A DNA stretch of 64,000 nucleotides from Siphonodentalium dalli (GCA_032622095.1 CP136061.1:23934991-23998990); one strand, 5' to 3'. Counted from the first letter of the stretch, positions 32,600 through 45,461 are shown. Notes: generated from the letters alone by a model not told the origin. Program-made: numbers and translations.

Positions 32600-33195
32600 A
32601 ATAAATTCAAACCCGTTTGAATGGACATTTACTCTTAAAGCGGGTTTAAAATAAGATAACTATTAGGGAAGGGCTACCCAATTCAATCATTAAATGCCGC
32701 AAAGGGTATCTTTGGGGATCAAAAAAACGAACAGGGGTTTAGTTATGTTTCGGGGGTTTATTCAAAGACATAGACACTTAGTACGAACATCAGATACTTT
32801 AACCCCGTTTGGAAGGACATTTATTGTTAAAGCGGGTTTAAAATAAGATAACTATTAGGGGAGGGCTTCCCAATTCAATCATTAAATGCCGCAAAGGGTA
32901 TCTTTGGGGATCAAAAAAACGAACAGGGGTTTAGTTATGTTTCGGGGGTTTATTCAAAGACATAGACACTTAGTACGAACATCAGATACTTTAACCCCGT
33001 TTGGAAGGACATTTATTGTAAAAGCGGGTTTAAAATAAGATAACTATTAGGGGAGGGCTTCCCAATTCAATCATTAAATGCCGCAAAGGGTATCTTTGGG
33101 GATCAAAAAAACGAACAGGGGTTTAGTTATGTTTCGGGGGTTTATTCAAAGACATAGACACTTAGTACGAACATCAGATACTTTAACCCCGTCAA
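32600..33195 (-). repeat. ~192-bp satellite array, inverted part, about 3 copies
   Basis: The same monomer as 30350-32550 continues on the opposite strand: AAACTATTAGGG-type, GGGTATCTTTGGGGATC, CATAGACACTTAGTACGAAC and CAGATACTTTAACCCCGT occur in reverse order. A strongly diverged further unit follows to about 33390, where AGAAACTTTAACCCCGT is still recognisable. Confidence 0.95.
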
Positions 33196-33394
33196 TACGG
33201 AAATGTGTTCTTAGTGTGGAGTTAAAAGAAGACAATTGTATAGGAAGAGGGCTCCTTGATCCCATCTTTAAATGCCACAAAAGATGGCATTCGAGAGAAA
33301 ACAGAGACCATTTGTGTAGTAAATGAGATGGGGATTTATGCAGATATTCGCAACTAAATATTATGAGAATCAGAAACTTTAACCCCGTAAGGCA

Positions 33395-33785
33395 GTATAA
33401 AGAGTGTATTTTTAGTATTTAGTGGTTCCGGATGGGCTAGTTCACTAAATAAAGCATTAAATCGAGATAAACAGCGCAAATTTTAAGACATGAAATACGA
33501 AATATAACTAAACTGGATAGTAATGTCGAAGTAAAAGACATTTAGAGTTATCCCGCCTTCATCTTCATCCAGCCTGAAAACAACTTGTTTTTATTGAAGA
33601 CAAGTGCATGGCAAAATAGTTAAGAAAAAACAATTCCGGTACCTGTATTTGAACACCATCGGTTAAATATCAACGGTAATGATGTTATCCTAATTTGAAC
33701 GAAATAACTTGTAATACTAGAACGATCTATCTCTAGTTAATTCTGTTTGTCACTTTCAATAAATAGCCTTGATTTTGTCAAGAAA
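33395..33785. other. Spacer between the two satellites
   Basis: About 390 bp with no feature other than decayed satellite at its edges. Confidence 0.4.
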
Positions 33786-33789
33786 TTCG

Positions 33790-36700
33790 TGTAATATCTA
33801 CAAGTGTTGATATGAGTGAAATAAATGTTTAAATATGTAAATATAGAACGAAATTACGGGTATCATGCACCGAATGATTTGTATATAATGCTGAGGAAAG
33901 TTGTCCAGATTAAAATTACCCCGCCGCCAGTAATATAGGATTCACTATTACCGAGGTGGGATATTTTGTACTGGGGACCTGTATTGCCAAGTATATGGTG
34001 TTAGAGACCATGGAGCGGCCACAGCTTTTAGTTCTCTGATATTAATTATACAGCAAAACTGTCAACATTTGGAAATGTGTATCAGTATTGAATAATTACG
34101 GTGTTATACCCCCACCTGTCGGCACGTCCCTGATGAGGGATAACAGCGCGTGCACTTGAACCAGAGAACGCATGCTTATATTTCCGAGCATGAAATATCC
34201 CATATATAGCCCACGAAATGCTTGTCAACATTCTAAATGTTTGGGTCCATAAAGTAAAAAATTATCAGTTAAATCGTTTATAGGTTCACATGCATGTATT
34301 GAACAAGTGTTTATTAGCGAACTGAATATTTAAATATGTAAATAAAACGATTTAACTGGCATCATGCGCCATTAGGTGCAAGTAAAGATGGCCGTTATTT
34401 CGTTATATTTACCCAATTTAATAACAAAATGTTTAAATGTGTTAATATAACGAAATAACGGGCATCACGCACTATTAGGTGGATGTAACGATGCCCGTTA
34501 TTTCGTTATATTTACACGTTTCAAGAACTGAATGGTTAAATTTGAACATAACGAAATAACGGCCATCGTTCACCGAGTTATATATCATTCGCTGCATAAT
34601 TGCCGTTATTTCGTTATATTTACTTTTTAAGAACTGAATATTGAAATATGTACCTATATAACGAAATAACGGCCATAATCCACCGAATGGTTAGTTATAG
34701 TTACATATTTCAGTTTTCATCTCACTAGGTTTAAATAATATACAGCGCCAATGCTTATAATTCCGATCGTGAAATATCCGACAACTAATTCTTGTCAATA
34801 TACAATTTGAAATGTCTATACCCGCTGAAGCAAACAAGATGTCCGCTATTTCGTTGAAGATACACCTTAATATATATCGGTCCCAGTCAACAAATGTTGA
34901 TATGATTTATACAGCCAAACTGTCAACAGTTGTATATATGTATAAGTATTGAATATTTACGGTGTTAGACCCCCCCCCCCCCACCTGTCGGCACGTCCCT
35001 GATGAGCGATAACAGCGCGTGCACTTGAACCAGAGAACGCATGCTTATATTTCCGAGCATGAAATATCCCATATATAGCCCACGAAATGCTTGTCAACAT
35101 TCTAAATGTTTGGGTCCATAAAGTAAAAAAAATATCAGTTAAATCGTTTATAGGTTGACATGCATGTATTGAACAAGTGTTTATTAGCGAACTGAATATT
35201 TAAATATGTAAATAAAACGATTTAACTGGCATCATGCGCCATTAGGTGCAAGTAATGATGGCCGTTATTTCGTTATATTTACCCAATTTAATAACAAAAT
35301 GTTTAAATGTGTTAATATAACGAAATAACGGGCATCACGCACTATTAGGTGCATGTAACGATGCCCGTTATTTCGTTATATTTACACGTTTCACGAACTG
35401 AATGGTTCAATTTGAACATAACGAAATAACGGCCATCATTCAGCGAGTTATATATCATTCGCTGCATAATTGCCGTTATTTCGTTATATTTACTTTTTAA
35501 GAACTGAATATTGAAATATGTACCTATATAACGAAATAACGGCCATAATCCACCGAATGGTTAGTTATAGTTACATATTTCATTTTTCATCTCACTAGGT
35601 TTAAATAATATACAGCGCCAATGCTTATAATTCCGATCGTGAAATATCCGACAACTAATTCTTGTCAATATACAATTTGAAATGTCTGTACCCGCTGAAG
35701 CAAACAAGATGTCCGCTATTTCGTTGCAGATACACCTTAATATATATCGGTCCCAGTCAACAAATGTTGATATGATTTATACAGCCAAACTGTCAACAGT
35801 TGTAAATATGTATAAGTATTGAATATTTACGGTGTTAGACCCCCCCCCACCTGTCGGCACGTCCCTGATGAGCGATAACAGCGCGTGCACTTGAACCAGA
35901 GAACGCATGCTTATATTTCCGAGCATGAAATATCCCATATATAGCCCACGAAATGCTTGTCAACATTCTAAATGTTTGGGTCCATTAAGTAAAAAAAATA
36001 TCAGTTAAATCGTTTATAGGTTCACATGCATGTATTGAACAAGTGTTTATTAGCGAACTGAATATTTAAATATGTAAATAAAACGATTTAACTGGCATCA
36101 TGCGCCATTAGGTGCAAGTAATGATGGCCGTTATTTCGTTATATTTACCCAATTTAATAACAAAATGTTTAAATGTGTTAATATAACGAAATAACGGGCA
36201 TCACGCACTATTAGGTGCATGTAACGATGCCCGTTATTTCGTTATATTTACACGTTTCACGAACTGAATGGTTCAATTTGAACATAACGAAATAACGGCC
36301 ATCATTCAGCGAGTTATATATCATTCGCTGCATAATTGCCGTTATTTCGTTATATTTACTTTTTAAGAACTGAATATTGAAATATGTACCTATATAACGA
36401 AATAACGGCCATAATCCACCGAATGGTTAGTTATAGTTACATATTTCATTTTTCATCTCACTAGGTTTAAATAATATACAGCGCCAATGCTTATAATTCC
36501 GATCGTGAAATATCCGACAACTAATTCTTGTCAATATACAATTTGAAATGTCTGTACCCGCTGAAGCAAACAAGATGTCCGCTATTTCGTTGCAGATACA
36601 CCTTAATATATATCGGTCCCAGTCAACAAATGTTGATATGATTTATACAGCCAAACTGTCAACAGTTGTAAATATGTATAAGTATTGAATATTTACGGTG

Positions 36701-38195
36701 TTAGACCCCCCCCCCCCCCCCACCTGTCGGCACGTCCCTGATGAGCGATAACAGCGCGTGCACTTGAACCAGAGAACGCATGCTTATATTTCCGAGCATG
36801 AAATATCCCATATATAGCCCACGAAATGCTTGTCAACATTCTAAATGTTTGGGTCCATTAAGTAAAAAAAATATCAGTTAAATCGTTTATAGGTTCACAT
36901 GCATGTATTGAACAAGTGTTTATTAGCGAACTGAATATTTAAATATGTAAATAAAACGATTTAACTGGCATCATGCGCCATTAGGTGCAAGTAATGATGG
37001 CCGTTATTTCGTTATATTTACCCAATTTAATAACAAAATGTTTAAATGTGTTAATATAACGAAATAACGGGCATCACGCACTATTAGGTGCATGTAACGA
37101 TGCCCGTTATTTCGTTATATTTACACGTTTCACGAACTGAATGGTTCAATTTGAACATAACGAAATAACGGCCATCATTCAGCGAGTTATATATCATTCG
37201 CTGCATAATTGCCGTTATTTCGTTATATTTACTTTTTAAGAACTGAATATTGAAATATGTACCTATATAACGAAATAACGGCCATAATCCACCGAATGGT
37301 TAGTTATAGTTACATATTTCATTTTTTATCTCACTAGGTTTAAATAATATACAGCGCCAATGCTTATAATTCCGATCGTGAAATATCCGACAACTAATTC
37401 TTGTCAATATACAATTTGAAATGTCTATACCCGCTGAAGCAAACAATATGTCCGCTATTTCGTTGCAGATACACCTTAATATATATCGGTCCCAGTCAAC
37501 AAATGTTGATATGATTTATACAGCCAAACTGTCAACAGTTGTAAATATGTATAAGTATTGAATATTTACGGTGTTAGACCCCCCCCCCCCCCACCTGTCG
37601 GCACGTCCCTGATGAGCGATAACAGCGCGTGCACTTGAACCAGAGAACGCATGCTTATATTTCCGAGCATGAAATATCCCATATATAGCCCACGAAATGC
37701 TTGTCAACATTCTAAATGTTTGGGTCCATTAAGTAAAAAAAATATCAGTTAAATCGTTTATAGGTTCACATGCATGTATTGAACAAGTGTTTATTAGCGA
37801 ACTGAATATTTAAATATGTAAATAAAACGATTTAACTGGCATCATGCGCCATTAGGTGCAAGTAATGATGGCCGTTATTTCGTTATATTTACCCAATTTA
37901 ATAACAAAATGTTTAAATGTGTTAATATAACGAAATAACGGGCATCACGCACTATTAGGTGCATGTAACGATGCCCGTTATTTCGTTATATATATATTTA
38001 CACGTTTCAAGAACTGAATAGTTAAATATGAAAATATAACGAAATAACGGCCATCATTCAGAGTTATCATTCTCTGCATAATTGCCGTTATTTCGTTCTA
38101 TTAACTTTTTAAGAACTGAATATTGAAATATGTAACTATAATGAAATAACGACCACGATCCACCGAGTGATTAGTTATAGTTACAAGGAAGCAGG
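33790..38195. repeat. ~870-bp satellite array, about 5 copies, with nested hairpin subrepeats
   Basis: TGTCGGCACGTCCCTGATGA recurs at 34117, 34986, 35852, 36725 and 37596, a period of 866-873 bp. Each copy is preceded by a C-run of different length (5, 13, 9, 16, 14). Within each unit about four ~105-bp subrepeats begin near GAACTGAATATTTAAATATG; each places AACGAAATAACGG and CCGTTATTTCGTT in inverted orientation, making stems of up to 22 bp around ~23-nt loops (CGCACTATTAGGTGCATGTA). A diverged fragment starts the array at about 33790-33900, and the last unit decays after 37990. Confidence 0.95.
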
Positions 38196-38199
38196 CCTA

Positions 38200-39700
38200 A
38201 TTTTCAAGAAATACGGTCCATTTGTTCATTGTATACACACAAACTACGATTTCGGTTATGAATTGTAACTGTTGGCAATCTAGTGTGTGTACTGTTCCGG
38301 CCCGACAACACAAATCATTATACTTCCGGTTATAAAAATTGTTCGCTCAGTGTTCTGTTCTAAATGTTAACTTTTTTTTCAGGAGTATATGCTTACAGAC
38401 GGAGTCGGGCGACACTGATGTAACTGAGAACAAGAAGAAGAAGAAGAAGAAGAGAATATTATATAAAAAGTCTTTAACAAATGTTGTGTTTACTATTTCT
38501 TTGCCCTTGCGATCATACCGGAATGTACACTCACAATTGTCTGACAATTCCCGTTCCCCGGAAAGTGGTCCGTTTCCAAAACCAACTTTTACCTGTGATC
38601 TCACGGGGACAGCCGATAGCGCACGTGATAACTAGTTCGGACATAAACAAATATGGCGACATGATCGGCGGGGTTAAAGTACGAGAGAGCCGTGTGACTT
38701 TCAATGTAAAACCCACATAATAAGTAATGACTATTTGTAAAAAAAAAAATCCATTTATTACCCACCCAAAAAGAAAATAAACCCAACCTTACTGTATTAT
38801 ATCACACATATACAATTTGACCATGTTCAATCCAAGCAGCATAAACTTCACAACATTGTCCAGTACATTAAGGTTGTAAAACCAACAAATATGATCGACC
38901 CTCCCAAAATCAACAAACTTAAAATGTTTGAATAATACGCTAGATTGTGAGCGCACCCTTAGGATCAGGGGTTACGGTGAAGTTGGAAATATTGGTTTAT
39001 TTTGAGACTCACATTGTCACTAGTCATGTTGATTAATGAGAGGGGTTGCATTACTACCGGCACGGGCCAGTGCACTGCTATAGTCTTCTTATACACAATA
39101 CCATATTAGAATAATCCAAGAAGAATCATACGTTGATAAACTTCATTCGACTTCAACATCTATCAGAACACAACGCGAGTATGTCGAACACAATAACGCT
39201 TGAAAGCAATACCAAGCAGTGGGTCAAATCTATCACCACCTGATGAATAGAACATGTCAGTTCACATCAAACTGCCACATTTATCCCGTGAAACACGATG
39301 GATATCATTGGTAGGTCAGACACAAGTTATTGTGACCCTAATCATACCAATCTTACACGTCGTGACTTTGTAATATTCCGATTCCATGTCATTTTTGGCC
39401 AATTTGCATACGCAGGACTACGCGTACATGATCCAACTATGAAATCATGCCGTGTGTTTTTTTTTCTTTTCATTGTTTGTATCCCACAACATTAATATTA
39501 ACCAACATGTATATCAGTCACCAGATTAGTTCAACATGTTTGCCAATATTATTGGGTCTTCGTTAACAGTATTGTCTGCCGTGTCTTATATTAGCCTTTG
39601 CTGTATATATATATAATGTATACCTCCTATCAACTGCTTTGTTTACATATACTCATGCTGTGAATATTTATGCTTTTTGAATTAATATATATGTATGACA
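38200..39700. other. No supported gene; small repeat fragments
   Basis: An (AAG)n tract lies at 38431-38453. GACTTTCAATGTAAAACCCA followed by TAAGTAATGACT (38695-38735) matches part of the ~240-bp unit at 25430-25465. Frames around 38339-38720 follow a TTTTTTTTCAG acceptor-like site but show no domain. Confidence 0.4.
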
Positions 39701-39814
39701 AGGATGTGCGAGAAGGGACGACAAAGAAACAACACTTCTGTGTGATTCAACTAATTGGAAAATTAAAAACCAGGGGCAAGCGAGATAACTCTAAATTTAA
39801 CATATGCACTATTG

Positions 39815-42800
39815 ATGGCTACCGATAGAATAACTCTTGGTGAGCTCCAGGGTGACAATTACAATTTCGCATCTATTTATAAGGGAGATGACTGCGATGA
39901 AAGCACCATTTATGACATAATTAATCATTCTTCAGAATATTACGCTCCATCAAAAATAAAAGAAAAAATACCATCTAATGGGAAGACGAAGACCTTTCTG
40001 GGTCTAAACTGTCGAAGTTTGAAGGCAAACTGGAACTCGTTTGTAGATCTTCTCTGCAACATTCAACCACAGTCATGCGGAAACATATTCGATGTTATCG
40101 CACTCTCCGAAGTCTTTAAAATTAGAGATACTCACTCATTAGAAGGGTACCACCCCTTTGAATATAAATCTAGACCAGATGATGACGATGGACACGGAGG
40201 CATCGGACTCTTTATAAAAAGCAATCTAAAATATAAACTGCGTCCTGATCTGTCGATATTTATTCCCCATGTAATCGAAACTTTGTTTGTAGAAATACAC
40301 ACAGGAAAGAATAAATCGTATGTCGTTGGATCCATATACATACCAATTAGTGCTCCATTAGCTGACATCTCGGAATTTTCGGACCAACTTGATAATATTA
40401 TCATAAAAATAAACGAATCTAATTCTAAAGCATATCTTATAGGTGACTACAACATTGACTTATTACACACAAATAATCATAATAAAACCAGTGAATTCGT
40501 TAGCAAAATGTTCGAACGAGGATTTATACCATTGATAACCAAACCAACGAGGGTAACTGAGTTCTCAGCAACTTTAATTGATCATATATACACAAATAAC
40601 ATATCAAACTGTAAATTCACCAGCGGAATAATACTAACAGACGTTTCCGATCACTTTGGTACGTTCCATATTGAGACCAATACTACATGCGAAACATTGT
40701 CAGAAAATAACTCAACGCTAATACCAACTCGGATAATGTCAGAAAACAACTTCAGAAAGTTTAAAAGTATACTAAACAGCTATTCGTTTGAAGAAGTATT
40801 CAGATGCCGAGATGTTAATCTCGCATATAACTCGTTCCTTAATATTTATTCACTTGCTCAAGAGGAGGCATTTCCCTTAATAACCAAAAAACTGCCAAAT
40901 AAATATATTAAACGCGAACCTTGGATGACAACGGGTCTACTAAAATCGTCAATAGAAAAACATAAAATATATATCAAAAAATTAAAAATTCCAACCAACC
41001 AAAACATTGACAAATATAAGAATTACTGTCGAATATACAATCAGCTAAGAAGAAAATGTAAAAACCAATATTACGACCATGCACTAAAAGAAAACCAATC
41101 TAACATGAGACGAACATGGTCAATATTGAAAGACGCATTAAAGATGTCTCATGACACACTTAAAATTCCAACTGAATTCCTAGTAAATGGAACCACGAAC
41201 ATAACCGACCCAATATCGATAGCATGTACTTTCAACAACTACTTTTCAGACATAGGTCGAAAAATTAATAGCTCAATTTCACCTCGACCAGGTTTGGACT
41301 ATACAACTTACTTATCGAATAACAACAAATCGAATTTCTTCATGTTTCCTACAAATTCAGATGAAGTGCTCAAGTTGAGTTCAAATTTATCCAGCAAGTC
41401 ATCTACGGACTTCAATAATGTTTCTGTAAAGTTAATGAAACGAACAATTAATGAAACCGTCGACCCGCTAACCCATATTTTCAATCTTTCCTTCACACAA
41501 GGTGTTGTACCAGAGCAAATGAAAATTTCAAAAATTGTGCCAATCTATAAAAACGGTGATCTCGATCGAATTGAGAACTACAGACCCATCAGTATTTTAC
41601 CAGCATTCTCCAAAATGCTGGAAAAACTAATGTATCAGCGGCTATCATCTTTTTTGACCAAGCATCATATACTACACGAAAACCAATATGGTTTTCGTAA
41701 AAACCACTCTACTGTCCACCCCCTGATCCACCTTCTAGACGAAGTTGCGAATAGCAACGACAAAAAAACCCGTGACTCAACATTGGCTGTCTTCATAGAC
41801 CTATCAAAGGCATTTGACACAATTAATCATGATATTTTACTCCACAAATTAAAGCACAATGGAATACGCGGCTTAGCATACGAATGGTTTAAAAGCTACC
41901 TATCGGAACGAAAACACTATGTTAATCTTTATGGAGTTAACTCTGGAATGTTGGCAATGAAATATGGTGTACCACAAGGGTACGTTCTTGGACCCTTGGT
42001 ATTTTTAGTTTACGTTAATGACATGCCGAACTGTACGTCCATTAAACTCCTCTCATTCGCCGATGACACTACTATGTGTACATCAGGAAATAACTGTGGC
42101 AAGATGCAGAATACAATTAACGGAGAACTAGAAAAACTTTTTAGATGGTGTTGCAGCAACAACCTATCAATTAATGAGTCTAAGAGTAAATACATGCTCA
42201 TACACCCCCAAAACAATGACTCAAAATGGAACGATATAAGGATACAACTGAATCGTAAAGAACTTACCCGTGTTGGAAACCAATACAAAGAAAAATCTCT
42301 TAAATTTCTCGGAGTGATCATAGACGAGAACCTCACATTCAAGTATCATATATCCATGATGACAAAAAAAAAATTCTCATGCCACATATTGCTTAAACAT
42401 GGCAAAACGATTTCTCCCCAAAAACGCACTCAAAACCCTTTATTTCGCTCTCATTCACAGTCATCTCATGTACGGCTTAATAATATGGGGCCATGCAACT
42501 ATAACAGGATCATTATTTAAGTTTCAAAAGAAAGCTATACGCATTATATGCAAGACGAAATATCGTAGCCACACCGAACCACTTTTTAAGAAGGAAAAGA
42601 TCCTCAAACTACACGATCTATATCATCTCCAAATCGCATTATTTATGTACAATTGGAAAAATAAAACTCTCCCATCATCATTCGAAAAAACATTCAAATA
42701 TACACCCATATCTACAACTAGACAAGCCGGAAGCTTGATGATGACAAAACCGAGAACAAATTTCTCACTAATACTTCCAAAACACGCTTTCCCCAATGTA

Positions 42801-42944
42801 TGGAACTGTTTGAACGCTTCGCTCAGAAATTCTCCAAATAAAACACAATTCAAAAAGTCTATCACCAATAATCTATTATCACAATATAGTAATGATACTA
42901 TATGTAAAATTCGAGAATGTAAATCGTGCAGAGTAACAACTTGA
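39815..42944 (+). mobile_element. CR1/Jockey-group LINE ORF2 (endonuclease + reverse transcriptase), one frameshift
   Basis: The first frame (ATG 39815 to stop 42520) encodes an APE-type endonuclease at residues about 65-290 (LGLNCRSLKANWNS, ALSEV, GGIGLFIKS, YLIGDYNIDLL, LIDHIYTNN, TDVSDHFG) and a reverse transcriptase at about 570-800 (YRPISILPAFSKMLEKLMY, QYGFRKNHST, FIDLSKAFDTINHD, GVPQGYVLGPLVF, SFADDTTMC). At the A-run 42363-42373 the frame shifts; homology continues in another frame (…CLNMAKRFLPKNALKTLYF) to 42944 with the usual C-terminal block. Total about 1,040 codons; apart from that shift I see no lesion. It makes and integrates cDNA at a nick cut by the endonuclease. The shift may be a sequencing error in a homopolymer. 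ORF1 is not seen. Confidence 0.9.
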
Positions 42945-43213
42945 AATCACTGACCTTGTTATTGACATGGCCCAACAAGTATGAGTCACCGAGGCACCCT
43001 CACCTTTTTGGGGCGATTTAATAATACGTATATTTTCATGCACGCGTACATAATTAGCTTAGCTCCAACATTAAACACATATTCGAATGTCAGACTGCCC
43101 TACAGGATAAGAAGATTTACCACTGACAAACCCTTCCACGCTCATCCTTGTTGTAAATACTCATTATTCAGCAATGAACGCTATCTCAATCATACATGTA
43201 ATGTTATATTACA

Positions 43214-43254
43214 GGGGTGGCAGGAAGACGGCCTGTACTGGCCATGCCACCCCT
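43214..43254 (+). ncRNA. Stem-loop in the LINE 3' UTR
   Basis: GGGGTGGCA pairs with TGCCACCCC, enclosing GGCC...GGCC. It lies about 60 bp before the probable 3' end (CATTCAAACTGATTCAAACA, about 43319). Such 3' stem-loops are known recognition sites for the reverse transcriptase in CR1/L2/UnaL2-type LINEs; the role here is inferred. Confidence 0.6.
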
Positions 43255-43337
43255 GCACATGTAAATATGTATACATATAATTATATAATACTGTATTGTA
43301 TTAATGTGCAAATAAACATTCAAACTGATTCAAACAG

Positions 43338-43469
43338 CCACGACGACAACCACGACTACAACCGCGACTACGACTACACCCACGACTACACCCACGACTA
43401 CAACCACGACTACAACCACGACCACGACAACAACAACAACAGCAACGACGACAACAACAACTCCAGATG
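43338..43469 (+). CDS. Threonine-rich (mucin-like) exon or exon remnant
   Basis: After TGATTCAAACAG the plus strand encodes about 43 residues of nearly pure Thr with Ala and Pro, ending TTTTTTPD, followed by a donor-like ATGGTAAAT. The DNA (ACAACCGCGACTACGACTAC, ACACCCACGACTAC) closely matches the end of the Thr tract at 25250-25285, so it is a duplicated piece of the same gene type. The upstream AG belongs to, or abuts, the LINE tail. A cysteine-containing frame (QPCLMSQYPGTCNCNH) follows a TTTTATTTTAG acceptor-like site at 43519, but the phases do not join cleanly. It may be a gene fragment. Confidence 0.4.
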
Positions 43470-43739
43470 GTAAATACTCTCTTAAAGACGTACATGTAAT
43501 GTGTTTTATTTTATTTTAGTCAACCCTGCTTGATGAGCCAGTACCCAGGTACTTGTAATTGTAACCATATTAATGTTACCTATCGGGAAGAAAACACATC
43601 TGAAATACGAAAAATTGTAGATACATGTATATATTCCCTATATAATAGCACTCCCATGTTTCATTTCACTAAGTCGGAATTCTCAGACACTATATTTATT
43701 AGATATGACAAACATATACAGTGGACATAACAGGTAGAA

Positions 43740-44640
43740 CACACAGCCATGGGGGATACATGTTTAGAGATTTTACTATGTCTCTAGTCTGAAAACAAGT
43801 CACAAACACATGATCCTACCAGAAACAATTCTTTGTATCCACTGTTATTTACTGTGATTGGTAAACATGAAATGTGATAATGAATCATGTGAGAAGAAAG
43901 AGGAATGAATTATGCCTCATAAAACGTGATTCGTTAGCTATTATCTTGAATCAGACTTCTAACAAAGACAATTAATATTTCATCAAATTACGAACAGCAT
44001 CCTAGAGTCTGAATGTAATTTGGTATGGAGGTTTGCCATCACAATTGCGTTCAAAATACTACACAATGACATTGTTTCCACTCTCATTTTGTCTGAGATA
44101 CCATCCTCAGTTTGTCGTGATTTTAGTTTATCAGGTTTGATAACTCAAACAGATGTGAACCGATTTCAATATATTTTTGAATTCATGTAGGGTTTACCCA
44201 ATCATTACAGGCGAAACAAAGACAAAGCCACATCAGAAAACGAATAAACCTCAGTGGAAAGCCACATTGGTGGGGATACTCTGGTGGTGCACTTGTGCGC
44301 CTTATTACTTATTCCCTGTTGGAAAATATATACTTAGCTAACATAAAGAGTGTTGTAGTGTGGCTTCCAAGACACACGTTCCACACACTGCACCACGATC
44401 AAAAATGGCCACCGTCCAGATGGGTTAAAATGCTGAGGCAGTTGTGTACGAAAAACAGAAGGCCACTTGGGTTAATTGGTTTATCAATACGGCACGTGTG
44501 GCATCACGGAAGGATAAACATCGAGCATGTGTCTATCATTCTATTGCGCACCGGCACTCGTGTCATATCAACAAGCCCATTAACACATTCGTGTCGTTCT
44601 GTGTATACATACATAGCCTATGCCCTAGCTACATCCACCA
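43740..44640. other. No gene seen
   Basis: Short frames at 44295-44737 (two phases) show no recognisable domain. This is the left flank of the nested L1 insertion. Confidence 0.4.
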
Positions 44641-44646
44641 GTATGT

Positions 44647-44660
44647 AAACATATTACTGC
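44647..44660. repeat. Left target-site duplication of the L1-type LINE
   Basis: AAACATATTACTGC here is repeated exactly at 58443-58456. The inverted endonuclease segment starts at the very next base. Confidence 0.85.
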
Positions 44661-45240
44661 CTTTCATTTTTATTTTTCAATCTCCATGGGTCCACGAGTT
44701 CGAGGCTGGCGGCAAGATTTTTCAGTGCGTCTTTTGAGTTTGGATTATTAATGTTGTTGTAATTGAAGGTATCAAGTTCTTGATCTTGCGAGATGTTCCA
44801 GTCACCACATATGATTATTTGAGTATTACCGATGTCTAAAAGCAGTTTGTTGATATTTTTATAAAAAGTTGGATTATCGTCATTCGGGCCATAGATTGTC
44901 ACGAGACTGAATCTAATTTTTTCGATCGATATATCTAATATAATGTAGTTCCCTTCTGAATCCCGTGTCGTGTCATGTAGTTCATATTCGAAGTTATTAT
45001 TAAAGAGGAATGCCACCCCACGGGATTGAGACGAGTAAGAGGCCATTACTGTTTTGAATCCCCTTTCTGCTTCAATGTATTTTTCCATGGCTTTGGTGAA
45101 ATGAGTGTCCTGTAGACAATATATTGAAGCTTTTTTTATCTCGAAGGTGATGGAACAGATCTCGGCGTTTTTCGTTTTGGTTAAGCCCTCGGCAGTTTAG
45201 AGAAATTATTTCGATATTAGACATAGGAAAGTACAAGTAC
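44661..45240 (-). pseudogene. L1/Tx1-type LINE endonuclease domain, inverted 5' segment
   Basis: Minus-strand frames contain IEIISLNCRGLNQNEKRRDL, then (after a frameshift near 45115) MEKYIEAERGFKTVMASYSS, SRGVAFLFNN, SLVTIYGPNDDNPTFYKNI and IIICGDWNISQDQELDTFN, ending LELVDPWRLKNKNE. These are the conserved blocks of an APE-type endonuclease of L1/Tx1 elements (SLN, YGPN, GDWN). The coding stops exactly at the left target-site duplication. The remainder of the same ORF continues in the opposite orientation from 54594. Both pieces share about 20 bp (TTGAAAAATAAAA then TGAAAG), so they meet at the same point of one element. Confidence 0.85.
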
Positions 45241-45452
45241 GCAGACGTATCGGCCAATCTCCATGCAACATATTATTAACAAGTGTCTATGTAATGCATA
45301 TTTTGAATGATGTGTATACACAATATAAATGGTACCAGTTTCAGCAGACACACTCTGTGGAGGGGGGTAGGTAATAACATATCTATGTACAAATGATATA
45401 ACAATACAAATAGTCCGGCACGTGGGCGCCATTTTTAATGGCCTCCACCCGC
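45241..45452 (-). other. Probable 5' region of the inverted L1 segment
   Basis: Non-coding sequence upstream of the endonuclease on the minus strand. With 54208-54593 it makes about 600 bp between the endonuclease start and the 3' half of the L1, once the Mutator-type element is removed. No ORF1 is visible. Assignment to the L1 is by position only. Confidence 0.4.
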
Positions 45453-45461
45453 CCTTCAGGA
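45453..45461. repeat. Left 9-bp direct repeat (candidate target duplication)
   Basis: CCTTCAGGA here and at 54199-54207 bracket the R-int-R-int-R block. Nine bp is the usual Mutator-superfamily duplication length. Part of it (AGGA left, CCT right) also belongs to the repeat R consensus, so the call is not certain. Confidence 0.6.

Noticed and set aside
34117..34200. Hammerhead ribozyme in the 870-bp satellite (CCTGATGAG in every unit)
   Set aside because: CTGATGA is present, but no GAAA closes a plausible stem II. The next GAAA is about 60 bp away without matching stems.
33790..38195. CRISPR array
   Set aside because: Regular repeats exist, but the unit is ~870 bp with near-identical 'spacers', and the sequence is eukaryotic.
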